DNA of 64,000 nucleotides. Origin: Holtermannia corniformis. Its lineage: Eukaryota > Basidiomycota > Tremellomycetes > Holtermanniales. The position numbers were made by a program, and so were the translations under genes. The notes beneath the pieces were generated by a model. The model ran no database searches, had not been told where the DNA came from, and saw only the letters and a list, made by a program, of their open reading frames with translations. This document shows positions 43,205 to 54,300 of the stretch, piece after piece (the stretch's first letter is position 1; every line of letters starts with the position of its first letter). The DNA is taken from positions 62,001 to 126,000 of the forward strand of contig BCIJ01000027.1 in NCBI GenBank assembly GCA_001599935.1, in the 5' to 3' direction.

Positions 43205-44247
43205 TCATGACTGTACAACACTGGAACCCGAAGGTCCCGCCCCGTTGAGATTGATATACCCGACGCCTGGCGCTGGCGCCTCGAGCCATTCAATGCTCGA
43301 GCTGCTCGCCTCTCTCGACGACTCCACACTCTCTTTCCCTTCGAGCTGCAACCTCGCAACCAGATGGCGGTAGCCAAGCGACGAGCCCGCCATGGCCGTG
43401 GCCGCAAGGTCGAGGTCGAACTCGGTGCGAGGACCAGGCGAGATAGCTTTGCCTTTGCCTTTAGCCTCTGAGAGCTTGGCCTTTTTCGCACGGCGCGCAT
43501 AGTCTTCGCTGGGTCGGGTGAGCGCCTGGCGTACGTGTTTGCGCTGGACGAGTTGCAGTCCTGATGAAGCCGTTGGTGCCGGCTTGAGACTGAGCCCGGG
43601 CTGATGGACCGGACTGAATGGAGCAGGGTCGGTACTCCAGGTCGGCAGCTGCAGCTTGAAGATGCTCGAGCTGCGTCCCTGGTCCCATGGCCGACCGTCG
43701 CCGGCCGACTGAAAGTAGCGGCCTCGGGGCCGTTTCAACGGCCGTGCACTTTGACGAGGCTTGCCGCGAGCCGGTGGGACGGTGAGATGCGAAGAAGGGA
43801 CATTGTGGTATTCGGGTGGGATAGGAGGCGGAGGCGGTGGGATGAGAAAGCTTGTCCTCTTGAATGCGGAAGGTGGAGGGACGGATGGCTGCTCTAGCTC
43901 GGGCGATGCTGAGGACAAAAGGCGGTGGACTGGCGAGGTACAATGATCAACAACGTGCGGACGGAAATGGAACAAAAGGACGCACCTCGAACCCTCTCAG
44001 CCTGAGACTCTTCATCTTCAACCTCGACAGTGAAGGGTAGTGGCGGTACAGCGGCGAGCGGCGAGCTCACATACGGAGCAGTGCTCGTTGGTAGCCTGGA
44101 TGGGCCAGCGATAGCGTTGGCTGGACGCACATAACGCGGTTGAGATGGGTGAGCGGAAGCAATTTGCTGAGCTGGTTCTGTTGGCCCAGACAGAGGGTGA
44201 GGGTGGAAGGTGTTTAAGACGTCCATGGGCGCCGCGACGCTCAGCAT
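43205..44247 (-). CDS. Disordered Ser/Pro-rich protein, unknown
   Basis: ATG 44247 (MLSVAAPMDVLNTFHPHPLS); the frame is open further up only from a TTG. One intron (about 43986-43931) joins VEVEDEESQAERVR to VHRLLSSASPELEQ in frame. The protein of about 330 residues is mostly disordered, with poly-Pro (LIPPPPPPIPPEYH) and basic patches (RPLKRPRGRYF, ARRAKKAKLSEAKGKGK) that look like nuclear localisation signals. A C-terminal part with TAMAGSSLGYRHLVARLQLE may fold as a helix. No family is recognised; a nuclear role is inference. Confidence 0.6.
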
Positions 44248-45314
44248 GGCTGGCAGCCTCGCCAATGCTGTCTTGTTCTTACTTGGCCGTGTCCGCAGAC
44301 GACGCGCGCGGTACGAAAGGGGGGTACCCGGTGGTGCTGTGTGTCAAGAGTCCCAGGCTAGGGGCGCGTTATCAGGGTCTGAGGGGCTTTACGGTAACGA
44401 TCGGTTGCGCACGGCGTGCGCTGTAAGTTTCTTTGTTTTTTCTCCAACTTTACTTGGGTGCCTGAAAGTAGTCTTTTGTCTGCACCTGCCACTTTTGGCA
44501 GGTGGGGCGCAACTGCCCCCTCTGATTGCGCCAGTACTGCGCAGTCAATTGCCAAATGGGGAGACAGGGGTTTGAGTGTGGGAACCCTTGCGCAAAGATC
44601 TGCGCTCAGACTCTGCTAGCGTCACCCTACCCACCTCCTCTGCTGCGCAATGCGCGGCGGTGCAGGGGATTCAGGCTGGGTCCGTCGCGTTCGCATCAAG
44701 ATGCCTCGTGCAGCAGGCAACGACGACTGCAATGGTGACACGGCCATGTTGCAAGATTCGAGTGCAAATCAAGAGACCGTACGCCGGGGTGCGAGCTGCG
44801 TCGATAGAGCTTGTCGTCCTCTCGCAGGCGAGGATGTATAAACGCATGCCAGTGGACAGCGGTGGTATGGAACGACGGGTGATACTAGGCATCAGGTCTC
44901 GCAAACGTCGGCGTTGTGACCAGGGTTTTCTCCGCCCTCTCGTAGATGCGAGGGGTGTAGCGATCCTGATGGTTTGCATCGTCATGGCGAGACTAGAATT
45001 TTGGTATGCGAGACATCCAATTCCGTTTCTGTGTGGTTCCGGCGATGTGAACCACACTGGCCTGTCCGAGTTGACCGACTATGGACTACTTGGCAGGCTG
45101 TTTATTTATCTCGTTCTTCTTGTTGCTGTGATTTTCCTGCCTGAACATGACCAGCAGTTACGGACCTAGCCTTCACTTTGTATCCGAATCAAGACTTGAC
45201 TCTCGATATTCACCCTTTTGGGGCAGTGGTCAGTGACGGTTACCAGCGTTGCCATCCGGGCGGGGACCGTCACGCCGAATTCCGGCGTTTGTTATTGATG
45301 TGCATGTGACCCCA
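44248..45314. other. Intergenic with two adjacent hairpins
   Basis: About 1.07 kb. A perfect 9-bp hairpin CACCTGCCA/TGGCAGGTG with a CTTT loop (44483-44504) is followed at once by GGGGC/GCCCC (44504-44519). The long plus ORF at 44576-45169 lacks convincing content except a hydrophobic C-terminus (LFIYLVLLVAVIFLP), and I do not call it. The hairpins could mark a small RNA or a repeat remnant. Confidence 0.3.
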
Positions 45315-46312
45315 TCAATCGGTCTCCTCACCGGCCAATACAATCAGGTTAAAGTTGACATCACCTTCCGCCCGGTCGATGTACTTTTCCTGGACGACGC
45401 GCGCCGTGTCCTATGAGCACGTCAACATCGAACGGGTGCGTGCGGCCAAACGTACCTTCAGGAAGTCGTTGCTGGCCCCACGGTCGAGCGGACCAGACCG
45501 GCTGCCATCGAGCTCTACTACCCGCTTCTCGCTGCAAGGGGATCAGCTACAGTAGCCATCAACCGCGAGGGCTCACCCGGCATCGTTGATGGCCTCGACA
45601 AACGCGATAAAATGCAAGTCGACGTCGAGGTCCTCTGGGACTGCAGACTGTCCGCTCAGACTCGCAGCAGAGTGGGCTTTCTCAAAGAACGTCGCGTTGT
45701 CCAGCAGCTTTGCCTTTTCGAGTGCTGGAAGGAGTCAGTGGAGGCTCAGGATGACGCAAGCCGGCTTACGGGACAGCGGCAATGACTGCGCCTTGAACTT
45801 GAACAGATCGGAATCGGGAGCGAGTGCATATGGGCCCGTTTCGGGCAGGTTGAGAAGGGCGTGCAGGAGCCCGATCGAGCCGCACGCGTTGCCGATCTGA
45901 CTCGGTGTCAGGCATTCCTTTCTGCAAAGTCACAGCTAGCTGACCGTCTACTTGATCCACCACACGCTGCTCCCTTTCCATTGCAACGCCGGATCGCTGT
46001 CTTCAGCTTTGCGATCTTCGCCAAGTGCTCCACGCGACGGGAACAGGAGTAGTATCGCCTTGACGGGCTTGGGTACGAACTCGAGAAAGTCGGCGTCGAG
46101 CGAAAAGAGGTCTTGAAAGCTCAGTGGCGAGTCGGACAAACCGAGGGGTTTCGCCCACTGCAACGGATACGGTCAGTGCAGTTCCGAGGCCCGAGCACCC
46201 CGACGCACGGCATTGAACACCTGTCGTAGTGTGTGATCAGTATAGACAGAAAGCTAGCTACCAGCAGAATTACCTCGGGAGAGGATTCTAGGGGGACCCA
46301 CTTTGAAGGCAT
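45315..46312 (-). CDS. Ubiquitin carboxyl-terminal hydrolase, UCH family (Yuh1/UCHL3-like)
   Basis: ATG 46312. Exons spliced in order read MPSKWVPLESSPE-VFNA, then WAKPLGLSDSPLSFQDLFSL and FVPKPVKAILLLFPSR. The junction near 45910 gives QIGNACGSIGLLHALL with the catalytic Cys in NACG and the oxyanion Gln just before. The later exon VDLHFIAFVEAIND holds the catalytic His, and VVELDGSRSGPLDRG the Asp. It ends VNFNLIVLAGEETD. All C12 peptidase residues are present. It removes small adducts and processes ubiquitin precursors. At least five introns of about 45-55 nt. The order and spacing match UCHL3 over the whole length. Confidence 0.88.
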
Positions 46313-46543
46313 GGTGGAAGTCAAGCAAGAACAAGGTCCAGATGTCGATTACATCACCATCAGGTTGTCACGTGTGCATGTCTGAGACTTGTTGAATGAG
46401 ATCGAGCGCCAAGGTCAGGCGGTGTTGCGGCGTTATGTGGAGGCGAGTGGCAGTGTAACGGATTGGCCACTTGCCGCACCACTTTCTGCGCCACTTGGTG
46501 CAGCAATTGTGTGAAGGTGTTATGACCCGCAACCAGATCGCAA
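46313..46543. other. Intergenic, nothing recognised
   Basis: Upstream region of the UCH gene before the inverted-repeat element begins. No features supported. Confidence 0.4.
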
Positions 46544-47051
46544 CTGTTACGGGCCAGGCGGAGGGACAAGAGGGGTTACGGAGGGATTGCGGTTGGGGAT
46601 TACGGGGATATTACGACCCGTCAACGTCCCGTAACACAAGCCTATCAATATCGGCTATAATCAGCTCTACTAGGCTTTACACACAAGACTTCTATATTGT
46701 TCTTCCCCCCAAACATGTTAGGGCTAGCCCCAGGAGGATTTAGGGTGGCGACGAGGTCCCGTCGGTGAAGTAAATCAGTCGCGTTGGTGAAGTCGACGAC
46801 TGGCGATCGCTGGCGATCGCTGGAAAAGTGGTGGGCAAGTAGAGTAACGAGTAATGGGCAAGACGAGGACCAGGAAGCGGCCTTGGGAGATTAGGGTAGC
46901 CTTTGCTTAGAACCTATGATTAAAGCTCTCGAAGACTCGAGCTTGTACAATTGTTTGAGAAGTCCCCCGCCGCACCCACTGCCACGGCCAATCCCCGTAT
47001 TCCCCAACCCCTCCGTTAACCCCTCTTGTCCCTCTGCCTGGCCCGTAACAG
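46544..47051. mobile_element. MITE-like element with long terminal inverted repeats
   Basis: A 508-bp segment is bounded by inverted repeats at 46544-46609 and 46990-47051. Both arms start CTGTTACGGGCCAGGC from the outside. The first 42 bp differ by one substitution and one single-base indel, and the arms continue to match through a TTGGGG-TACGGGGAT block after a 6-bp indel. The interior (about 380 bp) has no coding capacity and includes a tandem duplication ggcgatcgct-ggcgatcgct at about 46802. No target-site duplication is obvious. It is best described as a non-autonomous DNA-transposon-like element whose superfamily cannot be told. Confidence 0.72.
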
Positions 47052-47071
47052 ACTCCACAGAATATAGTCAG

Positions 47072-47098
47072 ACTGAGGTTAGACCTGCTAACCTCAGT
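47072..47098. repeat. 11-bp perfect hairpin
   Basis: ACTGAGGTTAG and CTAACCTCAGT form a perfect inverted repeat around a 5-base loop (acctg). It lies about 20 bp outside the MITE-like element and may mark the edge of another repeat. Confidence 0.6.
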
Positions 47099-47832
47099 GT
47101 TGTCCTCTTTTGGCAGTTCATGTTAGAGGGCTGACTACCTCTAGCCTGACACAGGGAGGCTGGGTCTCGTCTGAGAGCAGGAGGCCTTCACCTGCTTCAG
47201 CCTCTGGCAAGGGAGTGGAGGCAGCCAGAGCGAGCGTGTGCAGGCTGTGGGCATCGTTGTGCATTGCGGCTGCGCCTGCGCGCGCCTTTGTTTCTCTTGT
47301 CCCTTATTGTATCTCCATCACTCGTATATTATAGTGTTCATCCTATTCTCTTTCGTCGATCCTCCAGAGCCCTCGAGTGCGGAACTTAGCTTTCCGCATC
47401 GCGCGATCTAGAGTCCCGCTTTCCCGAGGCCGATCGCCACGTCGATCTCGCCTCTTCCTTTTGGGCTATCGCCTTCTCTCGGCGAAGCCCTCACATCACG
47501 ACTCCAGCTGAGTTGTAAAGGATTCGCCACCCGGCCGCTGCGCGCCGCTGGCCAAGCCGAGTGCCAGGCTGTCAGCCAAGCTGCCAGCCAAGCCGTCAGC
47601 CAAGCCGAAGCCGCTTGCCAGGCTGACTGCCAGGCCGCAGGCCAGGCAGGCTGCCAGCCTTCGGTGGCAAATGTTTATTCTTAGAACATAGACTAGCTAT
47701 ATAAGAGAGGGAAATCGGACAGTGTCCTCTTTCCCTCAGAGCGTATGAATCTGATCAATTCATAAANCCTTCNTACCGAACCAACAAGCAATTCGTCTCT
47801 CTTGCTTGACGTTGATAGTAGACATTGAAACA
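47099..47832. repeat. Degenerate repeat debris, possibly a solo LTR
   Basis: Non-coding. A block beginning tgttagaggg (47121) contains, about 570 bp on, a ctatataagaga TATA-like element and then a cattcataaa-type polyadenylation context near 47760, as in an LTR. No matching second LTR or target duplication was found, so the call is tentative. The stretch includes two ambiguous bases near 47767. Confidence 0.35.
47550..47662. repeat. Degenerate short tandem repeat (GCCAAGCC/GCCAGGCT)
   Basis: Roughly ten variants of an 8-12 bp unit (gccaagccg, gccaggctg, gtcagccaag) follow one another. The sequence is low complexity and non-coding. Confidence 0.65.
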
Positions 47833-48941
47833 TTACCTACGTACGACACGCGACTGAACTAGGCTTAGGCGAGGATAGCGCTTGCGCACCTCAACCCTTT
47901 GCATGAGTGGTTGTCACGACTATGGTCGTGGCACGTGACTCGGCTAGGCCGCCACTCTGTCGAGTGGCTGCCTTAGCCTCGAGCACGACCCTGGACGCCC
48001 AGCGTGCCATGGTCTGTGCAGATGAGGGCTGCGCGCCGCGGCTTAAGAGCCGCGCGTGTTGTAGGTAGTTTCTTCCATAGTCCGAATATCATACGTGAAA
48101 ACCCCATTGCGCTCTGCGAAACCTCGCCTTTCGCCTCAGCGATCCCTGGAGCTTCGCCCTCTGCGCCGATCCGTTCGATCGTCGCCTTCGGCTCGCGGAT
48201 ACTGTCTCTCCTGGACAGGTCCCTCGCAGTGGTAGTCATGTCAGAATATGTCCGGATCGAGGTTACTCCCGTAACTCTTGATATTGACCTTTTGAGGGCA
48301 GCGGTAGGGACTGGGCACCCATGCCGTCAGACTTTGCCAGCAGTTCCTCTACACAATGCTGAGCTGTAAAGAAGTGGAAACCCACTTGTGATTTGCCAAA
48401 GTGCCACTTCGGAATTCCGCAGCAAAAGACCGCTCTTCGGAACCCCGATGTATTTAACGGACCGTTGTATAAGCCTTTTCTGACAATCACGCGACCGCAA
48501 AACGCTACGAATCGTCGACTATGCTGTAACGCTGACCACCGGCGAAACAGTGTGTGAAGAAGAACTACGACAGGCGAAATAATCGCAAGAGGGTTTCGTA
48601 CGCGATCGAATTTCGGTGAATGTTCATCACTTGAGAATAATACGAACCGATTCGCATAACCCTCCTTTATGACACAACAAGATGAGCGTGGACCATGGCG
48701 ACTCCTTTGCATCAGCTGCCTCGGTATGGCCTAAGAATGCAAGCGAACAAGTGCAATTAGCTCCAACGACGCAAAAGGAGGTTAGCCGATGATTTGTTTC
48801 GATTCAACGCCATCGACCGCCGACCGTCTGGATGCTGGTATTCCTTTCTGATGGCAATGATTGATCTTGATTCGCCAACTCCGGTCTCACGCATAAAGCT
48901 CGCTCGTGCAAGTGAAATCTCGAGCATCCCTCATATACGCC
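47833..48941. other. Gene-poor accessory DNA
   Basis: About 1.1 kb leading to the family B cluster. It holds a small near-palindromic stretch gcgcgccgcggcttaagagccgcgcg (about 48030-48055) that can fold as a hairpin. No ORF with recognisable content. Confidence 0.35.
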
Positions 48942-49223
48942 ATGAACAACACATACAAGAGCGAATTCCTCATCACCACGATTGAAGGCGATAGGCCCGT
49001 GTACCGGCTTTACAGCTACGAAAGCTTGACCGAAGAAGAGATCACACAACGTGCTGATGGGTCCCAATGGGAATGTGTGATTGACAGCTGGTATGACGGC
49101 GACACACGACCCAGTGAGCAATCTATCGAGTACCACACCCAAGACGAGTACGCAGCCAACATCGCCAAAGCTGATCAATCGAGTTATCGACCTCTAGCCG
49201 TTGTTGTCTTGTCACTTCAGTAA
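48942..49223 (+). CDS. Family B small protein 1, unknown function
   Basis: 94 codons from ATG 48942 (MNNTYKSEFLITTIEGDRPV). It shares the core YESLTEEEI...DGSQWECVID...YHTQDEYAANI with the next ORF, and more weakly with the third. The likely fold is a small alpha/beta domain. There is no signal peptide and no cysteine pattern. Use of conserved Trp/Cys plus acidic helices suggests a real protein rather than chance frames. Family not recognised. Confidence 0.58.
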   Translation: MNNTYKSEFLITTIEGDRPVYRLYSYESLTEEEITQRADGSQWECVIDSWYDGDTRPSEQSIEYHTQDEYAANIAKADQSSYRPLAVVVLSLQ

Positions 49224-49452
49224 TCACCTCTGTAAACACTGTCGCTGCCATTCGGAAGCCAATTGTTCTTCGCGTGCACATCGGAAGCGGCTGCAGGCCG
49301 CGTTATATCCAAAATTGATGATTGCTTCCTTTGAGCAGTGTTCCATTATGCTTGCGGACTTTCTGCATGAACTGAACACCGCGAACTCCGCCCTCCTGTT
49401 ATAAAAACGCATTGATCTGGTGTATGTTTTCCGCACAACCTTGAAGAACAAT

Positions 49453-49713
49453 ATGGGTGATACTACCGAGAAATGTAACTTCACCATCACAAGTTTTGAA
49501 GAGGGTGAGTTGGTCACTCAACACTACTGGTATGAAAGCCTCACCAAGGAAGAGCTTAAAGAGCGCGAGGACGGCGCCCGATTCGCGTGCATCATTGAGA
49601 CTCAACGCTCTGGTGACAATGAACCCTATTACGAGTTTCTGAATCACACACAGGAAGAGTATGAAGCCAACCAGCGTAAATGGGCGAACCAGGCCCAATC
49701 CAGGAAGGGTTAA
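49453..49713 (+). CDS. Family B small protein 2, unknown function
   Basis: 86 codons from ATG 49453 (MGDTTEKCNFTITSFEEGEL). It aligns with family B protein 1 over its whole length: YESLTKEELKEREDGARFAC against YESLTEEEITQRADGSQWEC, and NHTQEEYEANQRKW against YHTQDEYAANIAKA. The tandem position about 230 bp downstream on the same strand points to local duplication. Lys/Gln-rich end. Confidence 0.6.
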   Translation: MGDTTEKCNFTITSFEEGELVTQHYWYESLTKEELKEREDGARFACIIETQRSGDNEPYYEFLNHTQEEYEANQRKWANQAQSRKG

Positions 49714-50084
49714 CGATTCTGATGAAAGTGTTCAGTTGTCCATAGGGAGCCAATGCACTTGTGCTCGATGTTTCCCGTACCAGCCGCCGTGAGATTCTTT
49801 GAGGTAGCGTCACGCACGACAAGCACAAATGTCAGCCGGTGCGATGGCTTCCTGTGCTCCTAGTCTGCAAGCGTCTTCGATCTTGAGTAGAACCCACGAA
49901 TAGCCGTCGCTGCGCTCAAGCTCCCAGGCGTCTTTTGTCATTACAGCTGGTCCGGATAAGGGGTCATGTTCCTGTATTGGCGCGCGAAGGCATAGGGGCT
50001 TCTCAGCGAGTCGCGCATAAGAGCCCTCGCTCTGCAGATGTTGTGTTAGCAGGAACAGTCGCCACCCACGCGCGCTTCAGTAGC

Positions 50085-50444
50085 ATGAGCGGTGCGACAA
50101 CTATAACAGAGTCATTTAGGTATCTTAACGATGACGGGACTATGGACATGTTCTTTTTCGAGTCTCTGACGCCCGCAGAGGTCAAGAAGTACAAGTGTCA
50201 ATGGGACTGCACGCTCGTGCACCTCAACAGTGCCCACCAAGTGGATTTAAGAACAACAACGCGCATCAGGCAAGACGAGCTCGACACACTGAGGAAACAT
50301 TCAAACGAGCAGAACGCCAAGAATCCCATTACAGCATCGGTAACAACACAGCGTGCCACCCAGCTCATGAGGCGGCGAGGTAACCCCAGTGGTCACCCTG
50401 CGCCTGTGCAGGGCTTTGACACACCGCCGCGTGTTCTCGAGTAA
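50085..50444 (+). CDS. Family B small protein 3, divergent and extended
   Basis: 119 codons from ATG 50085 (MSGATTITESFRYLNDDGTM). FFFESLTPAEVKKYKCQWDC aligns with the YESLT core of the other two, then RIRQDELDTLRKHSN with the HTQxEYxAN segment. It has an extra basic/proline tail of about 40 residues (MRRRGNPSGHPAPVQGFD). An upstream in-frame extension to 49935 exists but begins in non-homologous sequence. Confidence 0.52.
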   Translation: MSGATTITESFRYLNDDGTMDMFFFESLTPAEVKKYKCQWDCTLVHLNSAHQVDLRTTTRIRQDELDTLRKHSNEQNAKNPITASVTTQRATQLMRRRGNPSGHPAPVQGFDTPPRVLE

Positions 50445-51358
50445 CGACAGGATGCATATGCATTCTTGATTGACTGTCGAGTACCCAGACAAGGGGAGCG
50501 TATGTGGCGAGGACGAGGGTTGCAACCAAGGATGAGGTTGAGACGCTGCTGCGACAATCGCCCAAGGTGTATCGAAGAAGTTGGCGCAGACGGTTTCACC
50601 TTGCGGCGATGGGTAGGCTTGACCGACTCAACCGTGCCTCTGGGTGCTTCGCATGTATGCGCTGATCGCAGCATACTCGGGCTGCGCTGAAAGCTAGAAA
50701 GCGTGTGGCGCCACACGTGATGACCATTGGGTTTCGCCATGCGGACAGCTCCGACCGACTTCATCCCTCTCATTTCACTGTACGATTTCTGGGGTGATTG
50801 CACTTGGCATTGCAGGTGGGAACTCTACCATCAGTGACAAGCCTACCCGGGTTTTTGCCCGCACAGCCCTCACGCCTAACTGACCAATCGCAAGCCTAAG
50901 AGCAGGTCACCCCTTTCCGTGGGAAAACTGGGGTGCGAGGCTCTCGTGGGAATCAGCAGCAACAACATCCCTGTTAGCGATGGACGAGCATGGCCAGCGT
51001 CAGGTAGCTATCAGCTCGCGAGGATGGCTCGGGCGAGGATGTTGATCTCGGTCATAGCAGTCGCCGCCGTCAGCGACGCCGCTCGACCTGTTGCTGAACG
51101 CAATCTCGGGAACTCACGATGAGCATCCATTCGACCATGGCGATGCGATCGAGGGCGGGCAGGAGCACGCTGGAGGGCAGGACGATGGCGAAGGCGACGA
51201 AGGGAAGCAAGAGCACTCGTTTGGCAGCTTGTTGGCCGCCAGCCGGATGATGGGGACGGATGGCGCACAGGCAGAGGCCTCGGTGTGTAGACTATGGCGA
51301 CGTAACGTGCCGCCGCTGACTTGGTGGGTTGCAGCCATCTCGCAAGTTGCCTGATCAA
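50445..51358. other. Intergenic with a possible small membrane-protein exon
   Basis: About 910 bp. On the minus strand around 51230-51065 one frame reads KRVLLLPFVAFAIVLPSSVL then LPALDRIAMVEWMLI and ends VERRR. This is a credible hydrophobic helix, but no start codon or upstream exon was fixed. Other ORFs here are in competing frames. The region also carries the CSL promoter. Confidence 0.3.
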
Positions 51359-54300
51359 ATGGGTCATTCGAACACACGCAAACGACCGCTATCACCCTCG
51401 GCAGCGGCGTCATCGCGCGATTCCAAGGTATCCAAGATCCTCGCGGCGCACCTCACGGCCGTCTCCAGGCCGGCCGCGTCGGGACCGCACTTGACCGGTC
51501 GGGCTATAGATCCAGGGAACCCCGGAGCCGGTGCTTTCTCAACTATCACGGTGATTCATGGCAGCACTGGGCAGAAGAGCTACGCCAACGAGAAGCGGTA
51601 TGTCAAGGTGACTCAAGTCGGCCAATGCTAACTTATACAGCTACCTCAACCCTCCGCCGCTTCTTCGCGTCACTGGTCCGCTACTATCTCAACTCACGCA
51701 CGTCTCGCTCGCCGTCATCCCTCCGCCGGTGACTGAAGCCGGAATCGATACGTCGCTAGCAACACTCAGTACCGCAACCCACACATCTTCACTGCAAACC
51801 TATCTCTTCCCACTCCAACCGCAAACACCCTCTTCAGTCCTACGCGCAGCCAAACCGGGCCTCAAGCCAAAGAAGATCGAAAAGCTCGAGGCTCGACTGA
51901 AAAAGCTCGAAGCCAAGGGGATCCCATCCCCGAGTCTGTTCAACCTCGCCTCTGTACGAGACGTTGCTACGCGCTCGAGGGATGAGCTCAAGGATGGAAT
52001 TGGGTTTCCGGCATTGTGGGCAAAGACGAACGATGTGGGCAAAGCCAAGAATTTCTGGCTCAGGTTGTCGATTGGCAAACCTGGCGTCGAGCCCAAGCTC
52101 ATAGGCACGCTTGACTCGGCCGCGTTGCTGCAAGATGCAGAGGCTAACGGGGTCGCTCTCTCGGACGAGGCGGCGCGTGCAGCACTCGAGACGCTGCAGA
52201 ACTCGGGGCCAACGGATATGACGACGGCACTCGAGGCTGAAGCCGGGTATACGGATGGTATACTGCCATCACACGATGAGCGTGGCTTTCCCGAGACGAT
52301 CGACGAGCACCAGCTTGCGACATCGCTGATGGCCAACAATGCTGCGGCAGGCCCGAGCGACGCGACCATCGCGGCAAGTCCAAAGGACATGCGGATGAGC
52401 ACGCCTGCGCCGCCGCCACCGCCCGATCCAGCAACAGCCTGGGCGACATTCATCTCCAACCCGGTCAACATTGTTTCCAAACCATCCCAGCGCACGTCCA
52501 AGGCGCGCTCCGTCGCCAGCTGCCTAACCTACGGTTCCGCTGTCTCGCTCTGGACGCGGATCAACTCGCAAAACTCGCGCACCAAGTTCATGCACGTTCA
52601 AGAAGCTCGCGAGGTCGGGAACCCTGATGAAAAGGGTGTGGAGACGGCTGATGGCGATGGGATCGCTGGCGGTGGGGGGCGTCCTGTGCTGACGGCTCGC
52701 ACGACGAAGTGGTCCGCGTTCAGACTCGACTGCGTCCGACGATCCGTCCCAAACGGCGATGAACCGGCCGGACCGACTCTTGCGTCTGCGGCTGTCGGCA
52801 CACTCGTCACTTATAGCTCCATCGTCGTCCTCACCGACCTCATCACGGGCATCTCGAGCGAGCCACTCCGTATCACCAAGGTTGACAAGTTGCTGGCGAT
52901 CAAAGACGACTGCGGGCCCGTCAGCGAGCTCCAAAAGGTCGCATTTGCCCGCGTCGATGCCGACGGCGTCGCGATTCCGTCAGACGTCGCTCCGGGAGAC
53001 TGGTACCTTTCCGCACCGAGTGCAATGGTCGAAGTTACGGATCCGACAAAGGCGCGGCGGAGACGGGGGAGGCCGATCGCAGACCTGGGGAAATCAAATA
53101 CCGAGGGTGAAGTCGGCGCTGAAGAACAGTGGGATGCACAGGGCATACAGCCAGACGCAGTGCCTGTACCCGAACCCGAGCCGATTATCGAAACGATCCC
53201 AGTCGTCGGCAACTCTTTCAAGTCGATCCCCAAGACCAAAGGCAAGGGCAGCGCAGGCAACGGGAAAGGCAAGGCGAGGGGCAAGCCCGTTGTGCCCAAA
53301 GCCAAGCGATACGCGATTGCACTCGCCACGGCTGCAGAGGACAGCGACGTTAGTGGGCGGACGGCGGGCCTGAGTTGGGCTGCAGGCCGAGAACGAGATG
53401 TCTTGATGGCCGTCAGTGTGCCCATCGACGCGGCTGACCGGGAAGGCCAAAGAGAACGAACGAGAGAGGCCATGCAGAAGGCTGTTGCCGATGAGGTCGA
53501 GGACTGGATGACATGGACGATTGGTAGTGTCTGTGAGTCTGCGTGGGCATAGGTCAAGTCTGAAGCTGATGAGAGCAGCACACTTCAGCTACACTTTTTT
53601 CGACGGTCACGGTGGCGCCGGCTCCGTGCCAGCCAACACCATCACTCCTTGCCCCATGTTACTCGAGGAACCGGCACTGCAGCACGAACTCAATACGGTC
53701 ACGCTCACCGTCTCGCACTTCTTTACCGACACCAACGTGCCTTTCGAGGTCTATCTTGGCCCCTTGGGGCCGCTGCCGGCCAGAGTCTTCAAGTCGACAG
53801 CACCGCAAGATAAAGACCCATACAACTCGGCTGTCCGGCCGACTTATCGCGCAGTGGCAATCGATGGCGAGCCCGATCACTTGGCGCCAGTCTACAGTGG
53901 CTACCCATCCGGTTCGCCACACTACATTGTCAGCATTGAGCTACCCCCGCTCGCGTCCGTGCTTGCAGTCATGCGAGAGTGCCTCGATCCGGCAGCTCAG
54001 GGTCGAGCGCAGCGCTCAATGAACGATGACACGGCGATCGATCCAGATCTCAACCTCGGCGTCGGTGACAAGTCGACTCATCAGTGGGGAGACGCCCCGA
54101 TGCAGGATGGGCAGAACCTCGTCCTACATGAAGCCTTGCAAGGCGTCGACCGCTCTGGCGACGGTCTAACATTTGGCCACGCAGGCGCCAGTGACACCAT
54201 GATGCTCGACGGCGTGTTCCCAGGCCAAGCAGGATCAGCATATCAATCTGATGCAACCGAGCCCGACTTTCCGCCCCCAAGCGACATTCACGACATGGAG

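Noticed and set aside
44576..45169. 197-codon plus-strand ORF with hydrophobic end
   Set aside because: No homology recognised, mixed composition and no splice or promoter evidence; the single hydrophobic stretch is not enough.
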